Shown in pieces: positions 15,101 to 22,889 of a stretch of DNA of 39,738 nt (its first letter is position 1; the number at the start of each line of letters is the position of its first letter). The position numbers were made by a program, and so were the translations under genes. The notes beneath the pieces were generated by a model. The model made no database searches and was not told the DNA's origin. It saw nothing but the letters and a program-made list of their open reading frames with translations. Origin of the DNA: a virus; the IMG/VR virus record IMGVR_UViG_3300035212_000888, positions 1 through 39,738 of that record. One strand, written 5' to 3'.

Positions 15101-16362
15101 ACGCCCAGGCCGCCAACGCCAGCCTCGCGCACGATGGTCGCCGCGCCGCCGGCCGCAGAGCCGACCTTGCGCAGCAGCCCGCCGCCGTAGTGCAGTGCAG
15201 GCATCACGGCACCCGCCATGAGGACCGCCTTGGTGATGCCGCCGCCGCCATCGGTCGCGCTGTCCACATAGACCGCCGTCCCGGCCACGCCTGCGCCCAG
15301 TGCCGCCTGCTGCTTTTGGGTCAGCCCGGTGATGTCCTGCAGCCGCGTCGAGATGCCCAACTCAACACGCTCGGCAACATCAGCCAGACCGCTGGCCACG
15401 CGCTCGGCGCCCAGCATTGGCTTTTCGGAAAGATTGGCGATGCGGCGTAGTACCCGGGCCTTACTCAGTGCACCGGCACCCAGAGGCAGGGCGTTGAGCG
15501 GATCAACGACCATGCTGCCCAGCGTCGAGATGGTCGGCATCGGCTGCTCATCGGTGATCTGGTAAGTTCCCGCGGAGGTCGGCACCGACATCTGGCCCTC
15601 GCCGGTCTTGAACTCGGAGACGTTGGCGAAGTCGCGCTCCAGCGCCTTCTCGCGCACATACCGCTCGTAAGCCTTGCCCTTGTCTTCGCGGGCTTGGTCT
15701 AGGGTCGGCGTGTAGGCTCCGGCCTCGCGCGCTTCAGCGAGTGCCGCCTGGTAGATCTGCTCGTCCTGCTCGCGGTCTCCGGTCACCTTGCCGTCAGCAA
15801 TTAGGCGGTCCATGATCCCGGCGTTGATCGCCTCGGCGCGCTTGCTTCCAGTGGCGAGGTCATCGACCTTGCTGCCCACCCAGTCAAAGAGCTGCACCAA
15901 GTTGATGCCGCCCTTGCGGATGATCTCCGCGCCGGTCTGCACGTTGCGCTGCACTTGGTTGACCGGGTCGGTCACCATACCCACCATCGCGCCCTGCAGC
16001 TCGCGGCCGGTCTCCGGGACCATGCCGATCAGTCCCGCGGCACCTTGTCCTAGCCCCTCAAAGAAGCGGCCGACCTCGCGGTCCTCCTTGTCGCGCCGGT
16101 CCCAGTACTGGTCAAACTCCTGCGGCGTCATGACGTAGTCCATGCGCCGGTAGTTCTCCTCCTCGAGTTGGTTGAGTTGGAACTCGGACAGCGCAACAGG
16201 CTCCTCCGGCTCCGGTGCCGGGGCTGGCTGCGGATTCATCCGCTGGGCGAATGGTGTGTACGCAATGGCGCCGGCGTTCTGGCCACTGACCAGCCCGGAC
16301 TCCTGCAGCTCTAAATCTGCAAGCTGTTGGTCGGTCAGACCGTCTATCGCTTCTTGTACCAT
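9109..16362 (-). CDS. giant polyvalent/internal virion protein with metallopeptidase and ADP-ribosyltransferase-like regions
   Basis: About 2417 residues from ATG 16362, which has GGGAG 10 bases upstream; a GTG at 16386 is also possible. Glycine-rich hydrophobic stretches near 350-420 and 510-540 could interact with membranes. Residues about 640-644 read HEIGH with a downstream DEIVAETFAS, a zinc metallopeptidase signature. Around 1585 is EELQSDRHQQGR, a motif of phage polyvalent proteins. About 1710-1790 holds LTIGGKGMEGFYDQI. About 1870-1985 (KGFHGGPKGI...VIYISTDEAGAEYYAD...YDVAARASNPY) resembles ART-PolyVal ADP-ribosyltransferases. The motif MPD(V/I) recurs near 1155, 1346, 1866 and 1991 at apparent domain borders. 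It is encoded after three internal-virion-type genes, so it is probably packaged and ejected into the host. Confidence 0.75.
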   Translation of the reverse strand: MVQEAIDGLTDQQLADLELQESGLVSGQNAGAIAYTPFAQRMNPQPAPAPEPEEPVALSEFQLNQLEEENYRRMDYVMTPQEFDQYWDRRDKEDREVGRFFEGLGQGAAGLIGMVPETGRELQGAMVGMVTDPVNQVQRNVQTGAEIIRKGGINLVQLFDWVGSKVDDLATGSKRAEAINAGIMDRLIADGKVTGDREQDEQIYQAALAEAREAGAYTPTLDQAREDKGKAYERYVREKALERDFANVSEFKTGEGQMSVPTSAGTYQITDEQPMPTISTLGSMVVDPLNALPLGAGALSKARVLRRIANLSEKPMLGAERVASGLADVAERVELGISTRLQDITGLTQKQQAALGAGVAGTAVYVDSATDGGGGITKAVLMAGAVMPALHYGGGLLRKVGSAAGGAATIVREAGVGGLGVARAEAASSLAGNAAVPERYRKFFTGYVDGTDSTLKRVAQDSGNPEALRRGARFADRMGATQVARAADDAVSGAVTAGIVGSPFAALQPDAERAGEVMGGILALGGVGGLAGGVARRAGTAADADIARMFADVQAVGGNVEAFARLPHATLDRLSAMQGVLAGKVDFVPLTGDEYRMNADIAQNGGEATAGVFLDRDANNRARVFINLDGKTATEAIAPHEIGHAILTSNILDGQPRNDLRNLVNQQYGPGGVESRGREYIARMVDADLRQGVTGEAPTVLTDAEMKAMDGGKTMDNIVADRAKDPAERDRLINERVEEFRQRSIDKGEDALDWARDEIVAETFASEAPAIDFRAIRRDAMFPRLAESMLSAGGRVLEVMGARLDPGTGKLMDNPSVLFRDNPLFQDRIMQKRVREYVRSYDQYLAGLEEAGAKELRGVELARSSKPEDLARSTHVKLRDEGRGVLENDFLFQKPDGTYSLKPQKIITATENARSAQIKTLYDARKFVPVNSQEFGKRKVNGREVVGGPVLPPQFDFFTNFPKHVREFARSMEQSRAEGGSWDIDYNAIGTGASGRYRVTNLGNVRAIQRETVPLGWQVTKANHLLAVAIDLNAFRAATMKAINRGELSIFNNDMRQVETDLKIRLANHREGRPGEAGIGQAKRDILNGLIGTGTAVQRAANPLYAELNPRGSLRTWRVDRLNDAKPTGRTGYFFDYDKENNNRMPSALPQTGMAMPDVAVVPERFTGTGQEPNRQSRFAQPPPFFARFPIESYERGGKFFDAQSGDDLTGRSYGAGFIDVSSGKPRLFVDGDPAAQPAKSGRTYRTNLFKQKAGWKWISDNAPATSTIVSVEGGGQHVYALRADFEGGVDLARYSDRPSEPRLRPTARGELSLGNEVGRISIRGKEHPVYDGARISQPAAARGQAMPDISEAPPFYLKSSQALDAKVQGKAATVDQIKAILTNPQNGIKAEELKWTGVMQEVERLAKENNGKVPKEALLRYLAEDGAVRLEEVTMGGAKKQWTQADIDQLEREAQRSRDFSAYERAVLEYEDQQLGSDANNTGNQTQYAQWQLDGGENYREVVLAIPPKETLKQALREATIKFNASDSPTERAASESQIAAIESAMGMRPKEWMSSHFQDVPNYIAHMRLNERVDAKGKQGLFIEELQSDRHQQGREKGYREDLNKNRLNELVRKESSRGITKSEQQELSDLLRQRDALAGGVPDAPFRTSWPLQLFKRALRDAVADGKEWIGWTTGETQAARYDKQIADNLDAVEVTKDKDGQSYYVFGYKGEKRVIDSGAVGQEKLADLIGKEMATKAIEGKQEKMRFSGSALTIGGKGMEGFYDQIVLKDVAKYVKQWGAQVEKSGITVLGPLDDLRFDVVGPDNRAITAFETMDKAKAAAKKAGQGYIVRENPPKEQTKIWRVNITPQMRDGIQKAGQALFMPDVDYPIKGFHGGPKGIQRLKASSPWSRQKDGKDGVIYISTDEAGAEYYADLRDDGRVYDVAARASNPYYTSDQDLLIDPSPEDVRRLKSLGHDAIFPVDPQSTLRAFFNDDQVVIRTPARGQAMPDVVHDDNYTLPPQVPDRGFYIIGTKPTADGRVLEYHVDPRTTMQPRVAGIDSISGEQVAMLEADRHNTRGDNMGGPLHPFLINNQTVVYLPDGRGYKPVWANMNSGFVTRAKNIVKNTTAGHALIQIMKENAHRSNRKFVMDVTAEIDARRASMSDDQADFLHVLLELGAINPQGRINQAYSRVERLSKEVLKKEAELSELAEAEKQYNATFAKYRPMAEFLSRLSPLKSHSTRGRMKEFQGEFGSLVSKYRNEPWYSAMSSKYRNTKFVDEAARFSFKQRGAAMDRITGIPFAPDVKAMLNDSMDFVNGKNLDVVGVVQLSKDADAFAVYFGKNAKEESKMSANERLLRDQLLASGTFRPHPSYDWVMLGPENADSFILNAPADPLKLFPDYAKNHPNPKVRGGTKETVAGTMKKSKIPLILK

Positions 16363-17267
16363 TTTCCGTCGTCTCCCTTTTCCCACATGATTCCACTAAT
16401 GGTTTTGGTCGGACGCGGGGCCGCTGCTGTGGCGGCCGGCGCGGACGGTTGTTGGACAATCTCGCCGCTCGTAGCGCGCTTCTCGGCCCTGTCGAGGACG
16501 GACATAAAGTCATTCATCGACTTCTTGAAGCCCTCTTCGCTCTGCGACTGCTGCGCGCGGACGATGGCTTGCGTAGCCTTCTCGCCCTCAACCTGGGTGA
16601 TCTGACCGCCGCCCTTGAGACTTTCAAACGCCTGCAAGAACGCGCCGCCCTGCACCTGGTCGAGGAGAGCCTTAAAGTCAGCCTCCTTCGTTCCGGCAAT
16701 CGGCTCGCTTTTGAGTCCGAAGAGGTAGGCTTGGTTCTTGGCGCCGACCGAGCCGGAAAAGCCCGGGTGGGTCAGCACGTCATTGATCGTGCCGCGCATG
16801 CTGCCGATGGTGTCGAGCGTGGACTGCTGCCGCTGAACCCTTTGCGTCTTCATTGCCTCAGACTCTGTCTGAAGTCGATTCTGCTGCGCTTGGCGAACTG
16901 GGTCAGACGCCTGCACCTGCATCCTTGACTCGGCCTCCATGCGGCGGGTCATTTGCGAGGTAATAAACTGAGCGGCCGACTCCGGCGTGAACTGAACGCC
17001 GCGCTTCATTGCCTTGAGAAGCTCCTGCTGCTCCGAGGGCAACGCATCAAAGTCCTCGCGGGTCTGCACGTTGAGCGAGTTGAAGTCAAAGCCCACTCCG
17101 GTCTCCGGCAGGGGAGCCTGCGCCACGTCCTGAGCCACGGCATCGGGCACGCCGCCGTAGAGGCTGTCGGCAAAGATTGGGTCTTCGCCCGGCATCATTG
17201 GGGCGTCGAACTCGTTGAGCGGTGGGAGGTCCGGCTCGACCGGAGGTGGTAGTTGTTGCGGAGGCAT
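16344..17267 (-). CDS. putative internal virion protein
   Basis: 307 residues. Pro/Asp-rich N-terminus (1-70), then long helical, Gln-rich segments (DPVRQAQQNRLQTESEAM) and a C-terminal Ala/Pro linker ending KGDDGKWYKKR. No enzymatic motif. It overlaps the start of the giant gene by 19 bp and sits in a run of four genes shaped like podovirus ejection proteins. The role is inferred from position. Confidence 0.5.
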   Translation of the reverse strand: MPPQQLPPPVEPDLPPLNEFDAPMMPGEDPIFADSLYGGVPDAVAQDVAQAPLPETGVGFDFNSLNVQTREDFDALPSEQQELLKAMKRGVQFTPESAAQFITSQMTRRMEAESRMQVQASDPVRQAQQNRLQTESEAMKTQRVQRQQSTLDTIGSMRGTINDVLTHPGFSGSVGAKNQAYLFGLKSEPIAGTKEADFKALLDQVQGGAFLQAFESLKGGGQITQVEGEKATQAIVRAQQSQSEEGFKKSMNDFMSVLDRAEKRATSGEIVQQPSAPAATAAAPRPTKTISGIMWEKGDDGKWYKKR

Positions 17268-17269
17268 GG

Positions 17270-17740
17270 TTAAGGGATAACGTCTGGATTGATGCTCGAG
17301 GGAAGCGTGGTCATGCGACCCTGTCCTGCGGCGACTTGGGCTGCGGCGTTGATCTGCGCGCGCTGCGCTGGCATTCCTGCTTGGATCTGTTGACCCTGCT
17401 GTTGGATGCCCATGCGACCTTGAGCCATCATCATGTTGCTCATCGGGCCGACCAACGAGAAGAGCTGATCGTAGCCCATGACCTTCTTGCGTGGATCTTT
17501 CTCTTTTTGGAGATTACTAAGAGCGCCCATGGCATCGGGATTTTGATTGAACATCGCCGTGCCTAGTATCTTGCCGATGTCATCGTAGCTGCTGGCCTTG
17601 GCCTCGAGCTGCTTGTTTTCGGAGTAGGCGCCGGCGAGCTGTTGCAAGCCGCCCATGACGTTTTGCATGTTCTGTTGCTGTTGAGCCTGCTGATTCTGCT
17701 GGTTCTGCATCTCAATCTGGTAAAATTGCGCTGGTGTCAT
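17270..17740 (-). CDS. Gln-rich putative internal virion protein
   Basis: 156 residues, very rich in Gln, Asn and Met (QNQQNQQAQQQQNMQNVMGG near the N-terminus, MMMAQGRMGIQQQGQQIQAG later). Low-complexity helical proteins of this type are common among podovirus internal proteins. Starts 22 bp after the previous stop and ends 2 bp before the next start. Confidence 0.5.
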   Translation of the reverse strand: MTPAQFYQIEMQNQQNQQAQQQQNMQNVMGGLQQLAGAYSENKQLEAKASSYDDIGKILGTAMFNQNPDAMGALSNLQKEKDPRKKVMGYDQLFSLVGPMSNMMMAQGRMGIQQQGQQIQAGMPAQRAQINAAAQVAAGQGRMTTLPSSINPDVIP

Positions 17741-17762
17741 ATTTGTGTTCTTTCTGTTTTAA

Positions 17763-18605
17763 TTATCTGGACGAGCTTAGCAGCCCAGCCCCAAGGCCGA
17801 TTACCGCTCCAGCGCCCGCGCCGTAAGGGCCGGCCGCGCTTCCGGCAGCCGCGCCACTTAGCGCACCGCCAAGCCCGCCGGCCGCCATGTTCATGCCTTG
17901 GCTGCCCGAGCTAAACTGCCCACCCGAGTACATTGGGCTCAGCCCCTGGGCACCGCCCACCATGGCCATAGAGTTCTGCGTCAGGTTCGCGTACGGCGAC
18001 CCCATGCCCATTGCCATGATAGCAGGGTTGGTTCCCATGGAGAAGTTATAAGCGTCCTGCCCGAGCCCCATCCGCCGCATGCGTTCCTGCTCGGCGAGCT
18101 GGGCCGACTGCCCGAGGATGCCGAGGTCTTGCGCTCTGCGTTGCTGGACGTAGCGGTCGCGGTTGAGCAACTCGGCGCCGAGCCCGGCACTGCCGGTCGC
18201 CATGCCGCGCGCAGCCATTCCGGCGCGGGCCTGCTGTGTGGCGTCCCGGGTGTCCTGCGCCGAGAGCATACCGGCGCGCTCGCCGACTGCACCCTGAAGC
18301 TGCTCTTGGAGTCGCGTGTATTCCGGGGCTGCCGTCTGGGCGGCGTCGAGCTGGCCAAGGAGACTGGTGCGGCGGCGCATCTCGTCGGGCAATGCTGACT
18401 CGTAGCTGCTGCGGAGCCGCTGGTCGCCGAGGAGTCGGAGGCCGAAGTCGATGTTGCGGCGGCTTTCCTGCCTCGAGGCGTTGCCGGCCGCGACTGACAT
18501 GGCTGGAAGTTCCTCGCGCTGAATGGCAAGCTGCTGCCGAAGCAGAGATGCCGATTGCGTTGTGTCAAGCGTTGGTGCTGTTGGTGATGATCCGCCCATT
18601 CCCAT
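17763..18605 (-). CDS. internal virion protein (gp14-like by position and composition)
   Basis: 280 residues. Helical, Ala/Gln/Arg-rich middle (LLRQQLAIQREELP, YTRLQEQLQGAVGERAG) and a Gly/Ala/Ser-rich C-terminus with a hydrophobic Gly-Ala stretch (GAGAGAVIGLGAGLL), similar in style to T7 gp14-like internal core proteins that enter the host envelope. AGGAGG lies 8 bases before the ATG at 18605, a strong ribosome binding site. Confidence 0.55.
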   Translation of the reverse strand: MGMGGSSPTAPTLDTTQSASLLRQQLAIQREELPAMSVAAGNASRQESRRNIDFGLRLLGDQRLRSSYESALPDEMRRRTSLLGQLDAAQTAAPEYTRLQEQLQGAVGERAGMLSAQDTRDATQQARAGMAARGMATGSAGLGAELLNRDRYVQQRRAQDLGILGQSAQLAEQERMRRMGLGQDAYNFSMGTNPAIMAMGMGSPYANLTQNSMAMVGGAQGLSPMYSGGQFSSGSQGMNMAAGGLGGALSGAAAGSAAGPYGAGAGAVIGLGAGLLSSSR

Positions 18606-18606
18606 A

Positions 18607-18957
18607 TTAGTGTCCTCCTAGTTTGTTAAATCGTTTGCTCAGTTTGTCCCAGTGGTGTGCCCGCCAGCGGCCGTCGTTGTTTCGCTGCCAGACCAAATAC
18701 TTGTGGGCGTGCGGAGCAACGCGCATGCCCGCCCGGATGACATCGTGCCCGGCCGCCAGCTTGCAGACCCACGCATTGGGGTCTCCGGCCGTGATGCGTC
18801 CTTCGTCTTCATTCCAGTGCGCCTCCCAAGCCAGCAGGAACAGGTCGCTTGACGAGTAGACCAAGCCGCTCGCCACACAGTCCGAGATGGCCTCGATGAG
18901 CCGCTCGCCCGGGCAGTAGTCCTGTTGCCATTGTGCTGCTTTTTCCCATGGGGTCAT
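18607..18957 (-). CDS. hypothetical late protein
   Basis: 116 residues starting MTPWEKAAQWQQDYC. Trp- and His-rich (HKYLVWQRNNDGRWRAHHWDK) with several Cys; no recognised domain. Starts in an ATGA overlap with the fibre-like gene upstream, so co-translated with tail genes. Confidence 0.55.
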   Translation of the reverse strand: MTPWEKAAQWQQDYCPGERLIEAISDCVASGLVYSSSDLFLLAWEAHWNEDEGRITAGDPNAWVCKLAAGHDVIRAGMRVAPHAHKYLVWQRNNDGRWRAHHWDKLSKRFNKLGGH

Positions 18958-19793
18958 CGGATGAACATGGCCGTAACGAGCGGGCATGACGTGAGCTGCG
19001 ACCCGCCACCGGTAGCTGCTCTGATCACGCAAGCGTCTGCCGTCTTCACATCGGTCGATCTGGCCGTGACGATGTTGTCTTGGGCGACTGCGCTTCGGGC
19101 CGCAAGGCCGGAAAGAGCATAGTCAGCGTCTGGAAGTGCTACTGCAAAGTTGACGGCAAATTCCGCAGACGTCTCCGAGTCGTTGACCGGAGACACGCAG
19201 GCGACGTTGCCAGAGGCACGCACAGTCCTTCTGCGAAGCACCCCTTGGCCGGTTGTATCTGAGGCTTTAGGATCGCCAACGGCATTGAACCTTGTGGTTT
19301 CCGGCCCCACCGCGGTCACCGTGTAAGCCCTGTTCGTTGGGCGCTGCGCCCCGCCGTCTGAAAACTCAAGGTAGACCACATGGCCGACTCTGAGGGAGTG
19401 CGCCGTAGCTGTGGTCACAAGCACCAGCGTGCCGAGGGAATTTGTCGTGTAGTCGAAATTCAGATTGTTTGCCGATGCACCATTGATGTTCACCCACGCC
19501 CTGACCCCATAGATCGGCGCCGTGCCGGTCTGTGCACCGCTCAACTTGGCAGGAGTGACAGACGCATCGACTACGTTAGCCGTGGTCACCGTGATCGCCG
19601 CGGGCAACGCGCCGGTTGCCAGCTTGGAGAAGGCGATTGCGGCGCCGGACGAGATGTCGTCGTTGACGATACTTCCCGCGGTGAGCGCGACAACCGGGGT
19701 TTGCGCGGCGTTAAGCGTAGCAGGTGTGACGGTTTCGCCGGTGACAAATCCGGTCGGTGCGTTGTGTCCTTTTGTGACGGTAATGGTGGCCAT
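18954..19793 (-). CDS. tail fibre-like protein
   Basis: 279 residues, Thr/Ala/Val-rich and almost all beta by composition. The first 90 residues contain short repeats (VTPATLNAAQTPVVALTAG, SVTPAKLSGAQTG) like those in fibre shafts. The middle has VLVTTATAHSLRVGHVVYLE, a strand-rich knob-like segment. Follows the nozzle-like gene. Probable virion appendage; receptor-binding role is inference. Confidence 0.55.
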   Translation of the reverse strand: MATITVTKGHNAPTGFVTGETVTPATLNAAQTPVVALTAGSIVNDDISSGAAIAFSKLATGALPAAITVTTANVVDASVTPAKLSGAQTGTAPIYGVRAWVNINGASANNLNFDYTTNSLGTLVLVTTATAHSLRVGHVVYLEFSDGGAQRPTNRAYTVTAVGPETTRFNAVGDPKASDTTGQGVLRRRTVRASGNVACVSPVNDSETSAEFAVNFAVALPDADYALSGLAARSAVAQDNIVTARSTDVKTADACVIRAATGGGSQLTSCPLVTAMFIR

Positions 19794-19799
19794 AATGTT

Positions 19800-21800
19800 T
19801 TAAGCTGCGTGACGTGTTTCGGTTTGCGGGAGGCTAGGGATGGCGGCCTCAATTGAGATGTTGCGGATCTCGGGCCGGTTGGCGTTGGTTAAGATTTCCA
19901 GCTCGCAGTAATGCGCCTTGGCCCGGATGGGCAACTTGAGGCTGTAGTCGTTGCCGGAGCCGGTGGTGTTTTCCAGCCCGGGCACCAGAGGTTCGGTCTT
20001 GTCGGGGTTGCGCAGGTTGGCGGTCACGGTGATCGACCCAGTGTTGGGCAGCACGGCGTCAGCGAGTGCGCGGGTGAAGCGCTTGCTGCTCATCGTGCCC
20101 ATGCCGTAGCGGCGCGTGCGGATCTTGCCCGGTACAGGATCGGTGAAGTCAACAGATGCATCCGGCGACTCATCGCCCTCCTCAACCTCGTCTAAAAGCA
20201 TGAGCTTGCCTGCCTGACTGCTAATCATCACGCGCCGGCGGTCGTTGATGTCTGCGACCAAGAAGTCGTTGACGCCGACTCCATAGATGTCGCGGGTCTC
20301 CCACGCCTCATTGAGCTGGTTGAAAATAAAAACGCCGTTGTTGCTTCCACCGCTTGTGTCCAGCGGAACGGCCAGGAAGTAGCGGTTGTCAAAGTAAAGT
20401 GCCGTGGAGTACTCAAGCAAGTCGGCCCGCAGCCCCTGCAGCTGGTCGGCAATGGGGTCGCTCAGGGGCTTGGTCTCGCCGCGTAGCTTGAGGTCAAGCT
20501 TGGCGTCCAGCCGGTAGACGCCGGAGTCGGACAGGAAGTAGATGAACTGCCCGGCCGTGCAAATCGTCCGGCGGGCCGCGCAGCCGATCTCATCGGTCAA
20601 CAGCTCAAGGCGGGTCACGGCGGGGTCGATCGTATAAGCGCTTCCGGCCTCGTTTAGCGTCTGCGAGATGACGGCGAGCCAGATGCTCTTTCGGCAGAAG
20701 ACCAGGACGTTGTTGTCCACCCATGGGTGCACCGCCACGATCCGGTCGTTGCCGCCTACGCCAACCCGGAAGGACTGCCAGAAATTGTCAAAATTATCTG
20801 GGTCGAGCACGTCGCTTAGCATGACGTTTTGTTTGCCATCGGGGATGACAAGGCGGTTGTTGATGTAGCTGGCCCAGGGCGCTGAGCGCAGGCGCCGGAA
20901 GGTCACGCCAACGTCCGGGACGCCAGCCGTTGAGCGGACAAAGCCGGTCGCTGGGTCGCCGGCCCAGTAAAGCGGTGCCTTCACCCGGCGGACTTTGATG
21001 TTGGCCGAGGCGTCTGAAGGTGTGCCGACCGGGACGGTGATGGTGAAGCTGTCGGCTCCTAAGCTGCCAGACTCCACTTGAAATTCATGCCCATCAAAGG
21101 CCGCGCTGCTGCTGCCCTCGATGCGGACGCGGGCGCCGGCGGGGTAGTTGTGGCCGGTCACATAGACTGTGGCGACCGTGGTGGAAACCGCAACGCCGCT
21201 CGCCGCAGTGTACTTCTGCTCGTAGCCAGTCTGCGAGGTGTCGGCCTCTCGGAAGAGGTACATGCGGTCGAACGCCTGCACCATCGACACGTTGTCTGAG
21301 GGCTGGACGCTTTCACCGGAGGGGTAGGCAAGTGATGCGGGCAGCCGGGCGATGACCAGCTCTTCGCCGCTGCCAAGGTCAAGGTTGTCCGTGGCGTCGA
21401 TGGCCAAGACGCCGCTGGCCCAGGCCGCGGAGAACTGAAGACTGCCGTCCGTTAAATAAACGTAGGCGCGGTCGCTGGCCGCCAGTAATGTGACCTCCAT
21501 GCTGTTGGCCTCGTCGGGCGAGCGCATCACGGCCGCCGCAAAGATGCCGCCGTCATAGCTGTTGCGCACGATGGGGCCGGGATCGGTCAAGACGAAGGGA
21601 ACGGTCATCGGCACTTGGCCCGGGGAGATATCGTCAGCCAGCCGCTTGAGCCCACGCCGTGTCACGGCCACACCGCGGTCCAGTCGCATGTTCTCCGAGA
21701 GCTGGAGCATGCCGGCGGGCAAGGTGACAGGGTTCATGCGGCTCGAGTAGCCGATGAATCCCATGTCGCCGTCGCGTTGAACTGGACTTTCTAATGCCAT
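19800..21800 (-). CDS. tail nozzle-like / tubular protein
   Basis: 666 residues. Starts MALESPVQRDGDMGFIGYSS, then GMLQLSENMRLDRGVAVTRRGLKRL, a pattern seen in large podovirus tail tube B/nozzle proteins (names, then a transcript of beta strands). The bulk is a run of beta strands with propeller-like repeats (IVAVHPWVDNNVLVFCRKSI, FIYFLSDSGVYRLDA, ALYFDNRYFLAVPL). Size and place before internal virion genes fit T7 gp12-type nozzles. Assigned by architecture only. Confidence 0.55.
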   Translation of the reverse strand: MALESPVQRDGDMGFIGYSSRMNPVTLPAGMLQLSENMRLDRGVAVTRRGLKRLADDISPGQVPMTVPFVLTDPGPIVRNSYDGGIFAAAVMRSPDEANSMEVTLLAASDRAYVYLTDGSLQFSAAWASGVLAIDATDNLDLGSGEELVIARLPASLAYPSGESVQPSDNVSMVQAFDRMYLFREADTSQTGYEQKYTAASGVAVSTTVATVYVTGHNYPAGARVRIEGSSSAAFDGHEFQVESGSLGADSFTITVPVGTPSDASANIKVRRVKAPLYWAGDPATGFVRSTAGVPDVGVTFRRLRSAPWASYINNRLVIPDGKQNVMLSDVLDPDNFDNFWQSFRVGVGGNDRIVAVHPWVDNNVLVFCRKSIWLAVISQTLNEAGSAYTIDPAVTRLELLTDEIGCAARRTICTAGQFIYFLSDSGVYRLDAKLDLKLRGETKPLSDPIADQLQGLRADLLEYSTALYFDNRYFLAVPLDTSGGSNNGVFIFNQLNEAWETRDIYGVGVNDFLVADINDRRRVMISSQAGKLMLLDEVEEGDESPDASVDFTDPVPGKIRTRRYGMGTMSSKRFTRALADAVLPNTGSITVTANLRNPDKTEPLVPGLENTTGSGNDYSLKLPIRAKAHYCELEILTNANRPEIRNISIEAAIPSLPQTETRHAA

Positions 21801-22153
21801 TAAGTGGCGATGATTCCGAGGGTGCGCAGGCGCGCGAGCAGGTCATTCAGCCGTGCCTGCGTGCTGGCGGCGTCCGTAGCGTTGGCCACGGCAGCGGGCT
21901 GGACGACCGGTGTGGCGTTGTAGAAGCCTAGCTTTTGCGTGGTTGCCGTGCCGACCTTTGTCCCGGTTGTGGTTCCGAGTACCAAGTTGACGCCGTCGAA
22001 CACGGTCTTGTTGCCCGCGAGGTTGAGCGCGGCCGATACTAGGTTGCTGACCGAGATCTTCTTGGTCACGCCGCCCTCAGAAATGACGAGAAGGTCAGCT
22101 GCTGCTGGTGTTGCGGCGACTTCTCCGGTGATCTGTGCAATTGTTTTTGCCAT
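21800..22153 (-). CDS. small fibre/tail-associated protein
   Basis: 117 residues. An N-terminal helix-strand region (MAKTIAQITGEVAATPAAAD) precedes a central GTTTGTKVGTATTQKLGFY segment, a pattern I recognise from the C-terminal segments of many phage tail fibres. A coiled-coil like tail follows (ASTQARLNDLLARLRTLG). Its stop overlaps the nozzle start by one base. Confidence 0.55.
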   Translation of the reverse strand: MAKTIAQITGEVAATPAAADLLVISEGGVTKKISVSNLVSAALNLAGNKTVFDGVNLVLGTTTGTKVGTATTQKLGFYNATPVVQPAAVANATDAASTQARLNDLLARLRTLGIIAT

Positions 22154-22157
22154 ATAA

Positions 22158-22745
22158 TTAGTTCAGTGCTGCCTTTAGTTTGCTGCGAAATCTGTCCGCA
22201 TCTCCCGGCGAGATGTCGGTCTTGCGGGTCGGTGCGACCTGCTGGTGAGTCACAACCATGCTCATCGGGATGCCCCACTTGCGCATCCTTGGGGCCAGCC
22301 ACTCAATGGCCGAGGCCATGGCGTCGTCACCGAGCGGGTAATCGTAGGTATTACCTTCCCAGGCCAGCCCGAGGCTCCATGAGTTAAGGTCAGGGCGCCC
22401 CATCCAGTTGCTCTTGCCGGCGTGCCAGGCGCGTTCGGTATCGTTGCAGAACACGGTGCGGCGGCCGTCTCGGGCGATGAGGACGTGGTAGCTCACCTTA
22501 GAGACCGGGCTGGCGATCCACTCGCAACCGCCCCGATAACTCCCGTCCGAGTGATGTAGGACTACTGCTTCCGGCTTGATCGCTTGGTTCCCTTTGTTCG
22601 GCGTGAACACTTTCCGCTCGTCGAAGCTCGTCTTGGGCGGCTCTACGGTGAAGCTCATTGTGGCACCGGAGGGCAAATTCGGCGAGGCCGGCGCTGGGGT
22701 AACGCCGGACTTGCTGCCAAATAGCTTCTTGATCCACTGCCACAT
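22158..22745 (-). CDS. endolysin, N-acetylmuramoyl-L-alanine amidase (Amidase_2)
   Basis: 195 residues. After a basic/aromatic N-terminus (MWQWIKKLFG) and a linker, the amidase domain runs from about 58. Likely zinc ligands are His64 (VVLHHSDGS), His167 (MVVTHQQV) and Asp177 (RKTDISPG). AWHAGKSNWMG and SLGLAWEGN are typical of the T7 lysozyme/PGRP family. It would cut the amide bond between muramic acid and the stem peptide. No classical signal peptide; holin-like genes are directly upstream. Confidence 0.85.
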   Translation of the reverse strand: MWQWIKKLFGSKSGVTPAPASPNLPSGATMSFTVEPPKTSFDERKVFTPNKGNQAIKPEAVVLHHSDGSYRGGCEWIASPVSKVSYHVLIARDGRRTVFCNDTERAWHAGKSNWMGRPDLNSWSLGLAWEGNTYDYPLGDDAMASAIEWLAPRMRKWGIPMSMVVTHQQVAPTRKTDISPGDADRFRSKLKAALN

Positions 22746-22748
22746 TGC

Positions 22749-22889
22749 TTACTTTTTGTAACCTTTGTTCGGGTCAACCGTTACCGTGGCCTGCTGCTTC
22801 ACAAAGTCGTATCCGACCGTCACGCAGCCGGGGAGCAGTAGGTAGCCAGCGAAGACCAAAGCAGCGGCGATGAACTTAGCCGCGAGCAT
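22749..22889 (-). CDS. small lysis-cassette lipoprotein (o-spanin-like candidate)
   Basis: 46 residues: hydrophobic segment AAKFIAAALVFAGYLLLPGC with lipobox LPGC (Cys22), leaving a 25-residue mature peptide (C-VTVGYDFVKQQATVTVD...). Located between endolysin and a holin-like gene, where Rz1-type outer-membrane spanins occur. The Pro content typical of Rz1 is missing and no inner-membrane Rz partner is clear, so spanin is one possibility; superinfection exclusion is another. It overlaps the upstream gene by 14 bp. Confidence 0.55.
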   Translation of the reverse strand: MLAAKFIAAALVFAGYLLLPGCVTVGYDFVKQQATVTVDPNKGYKK

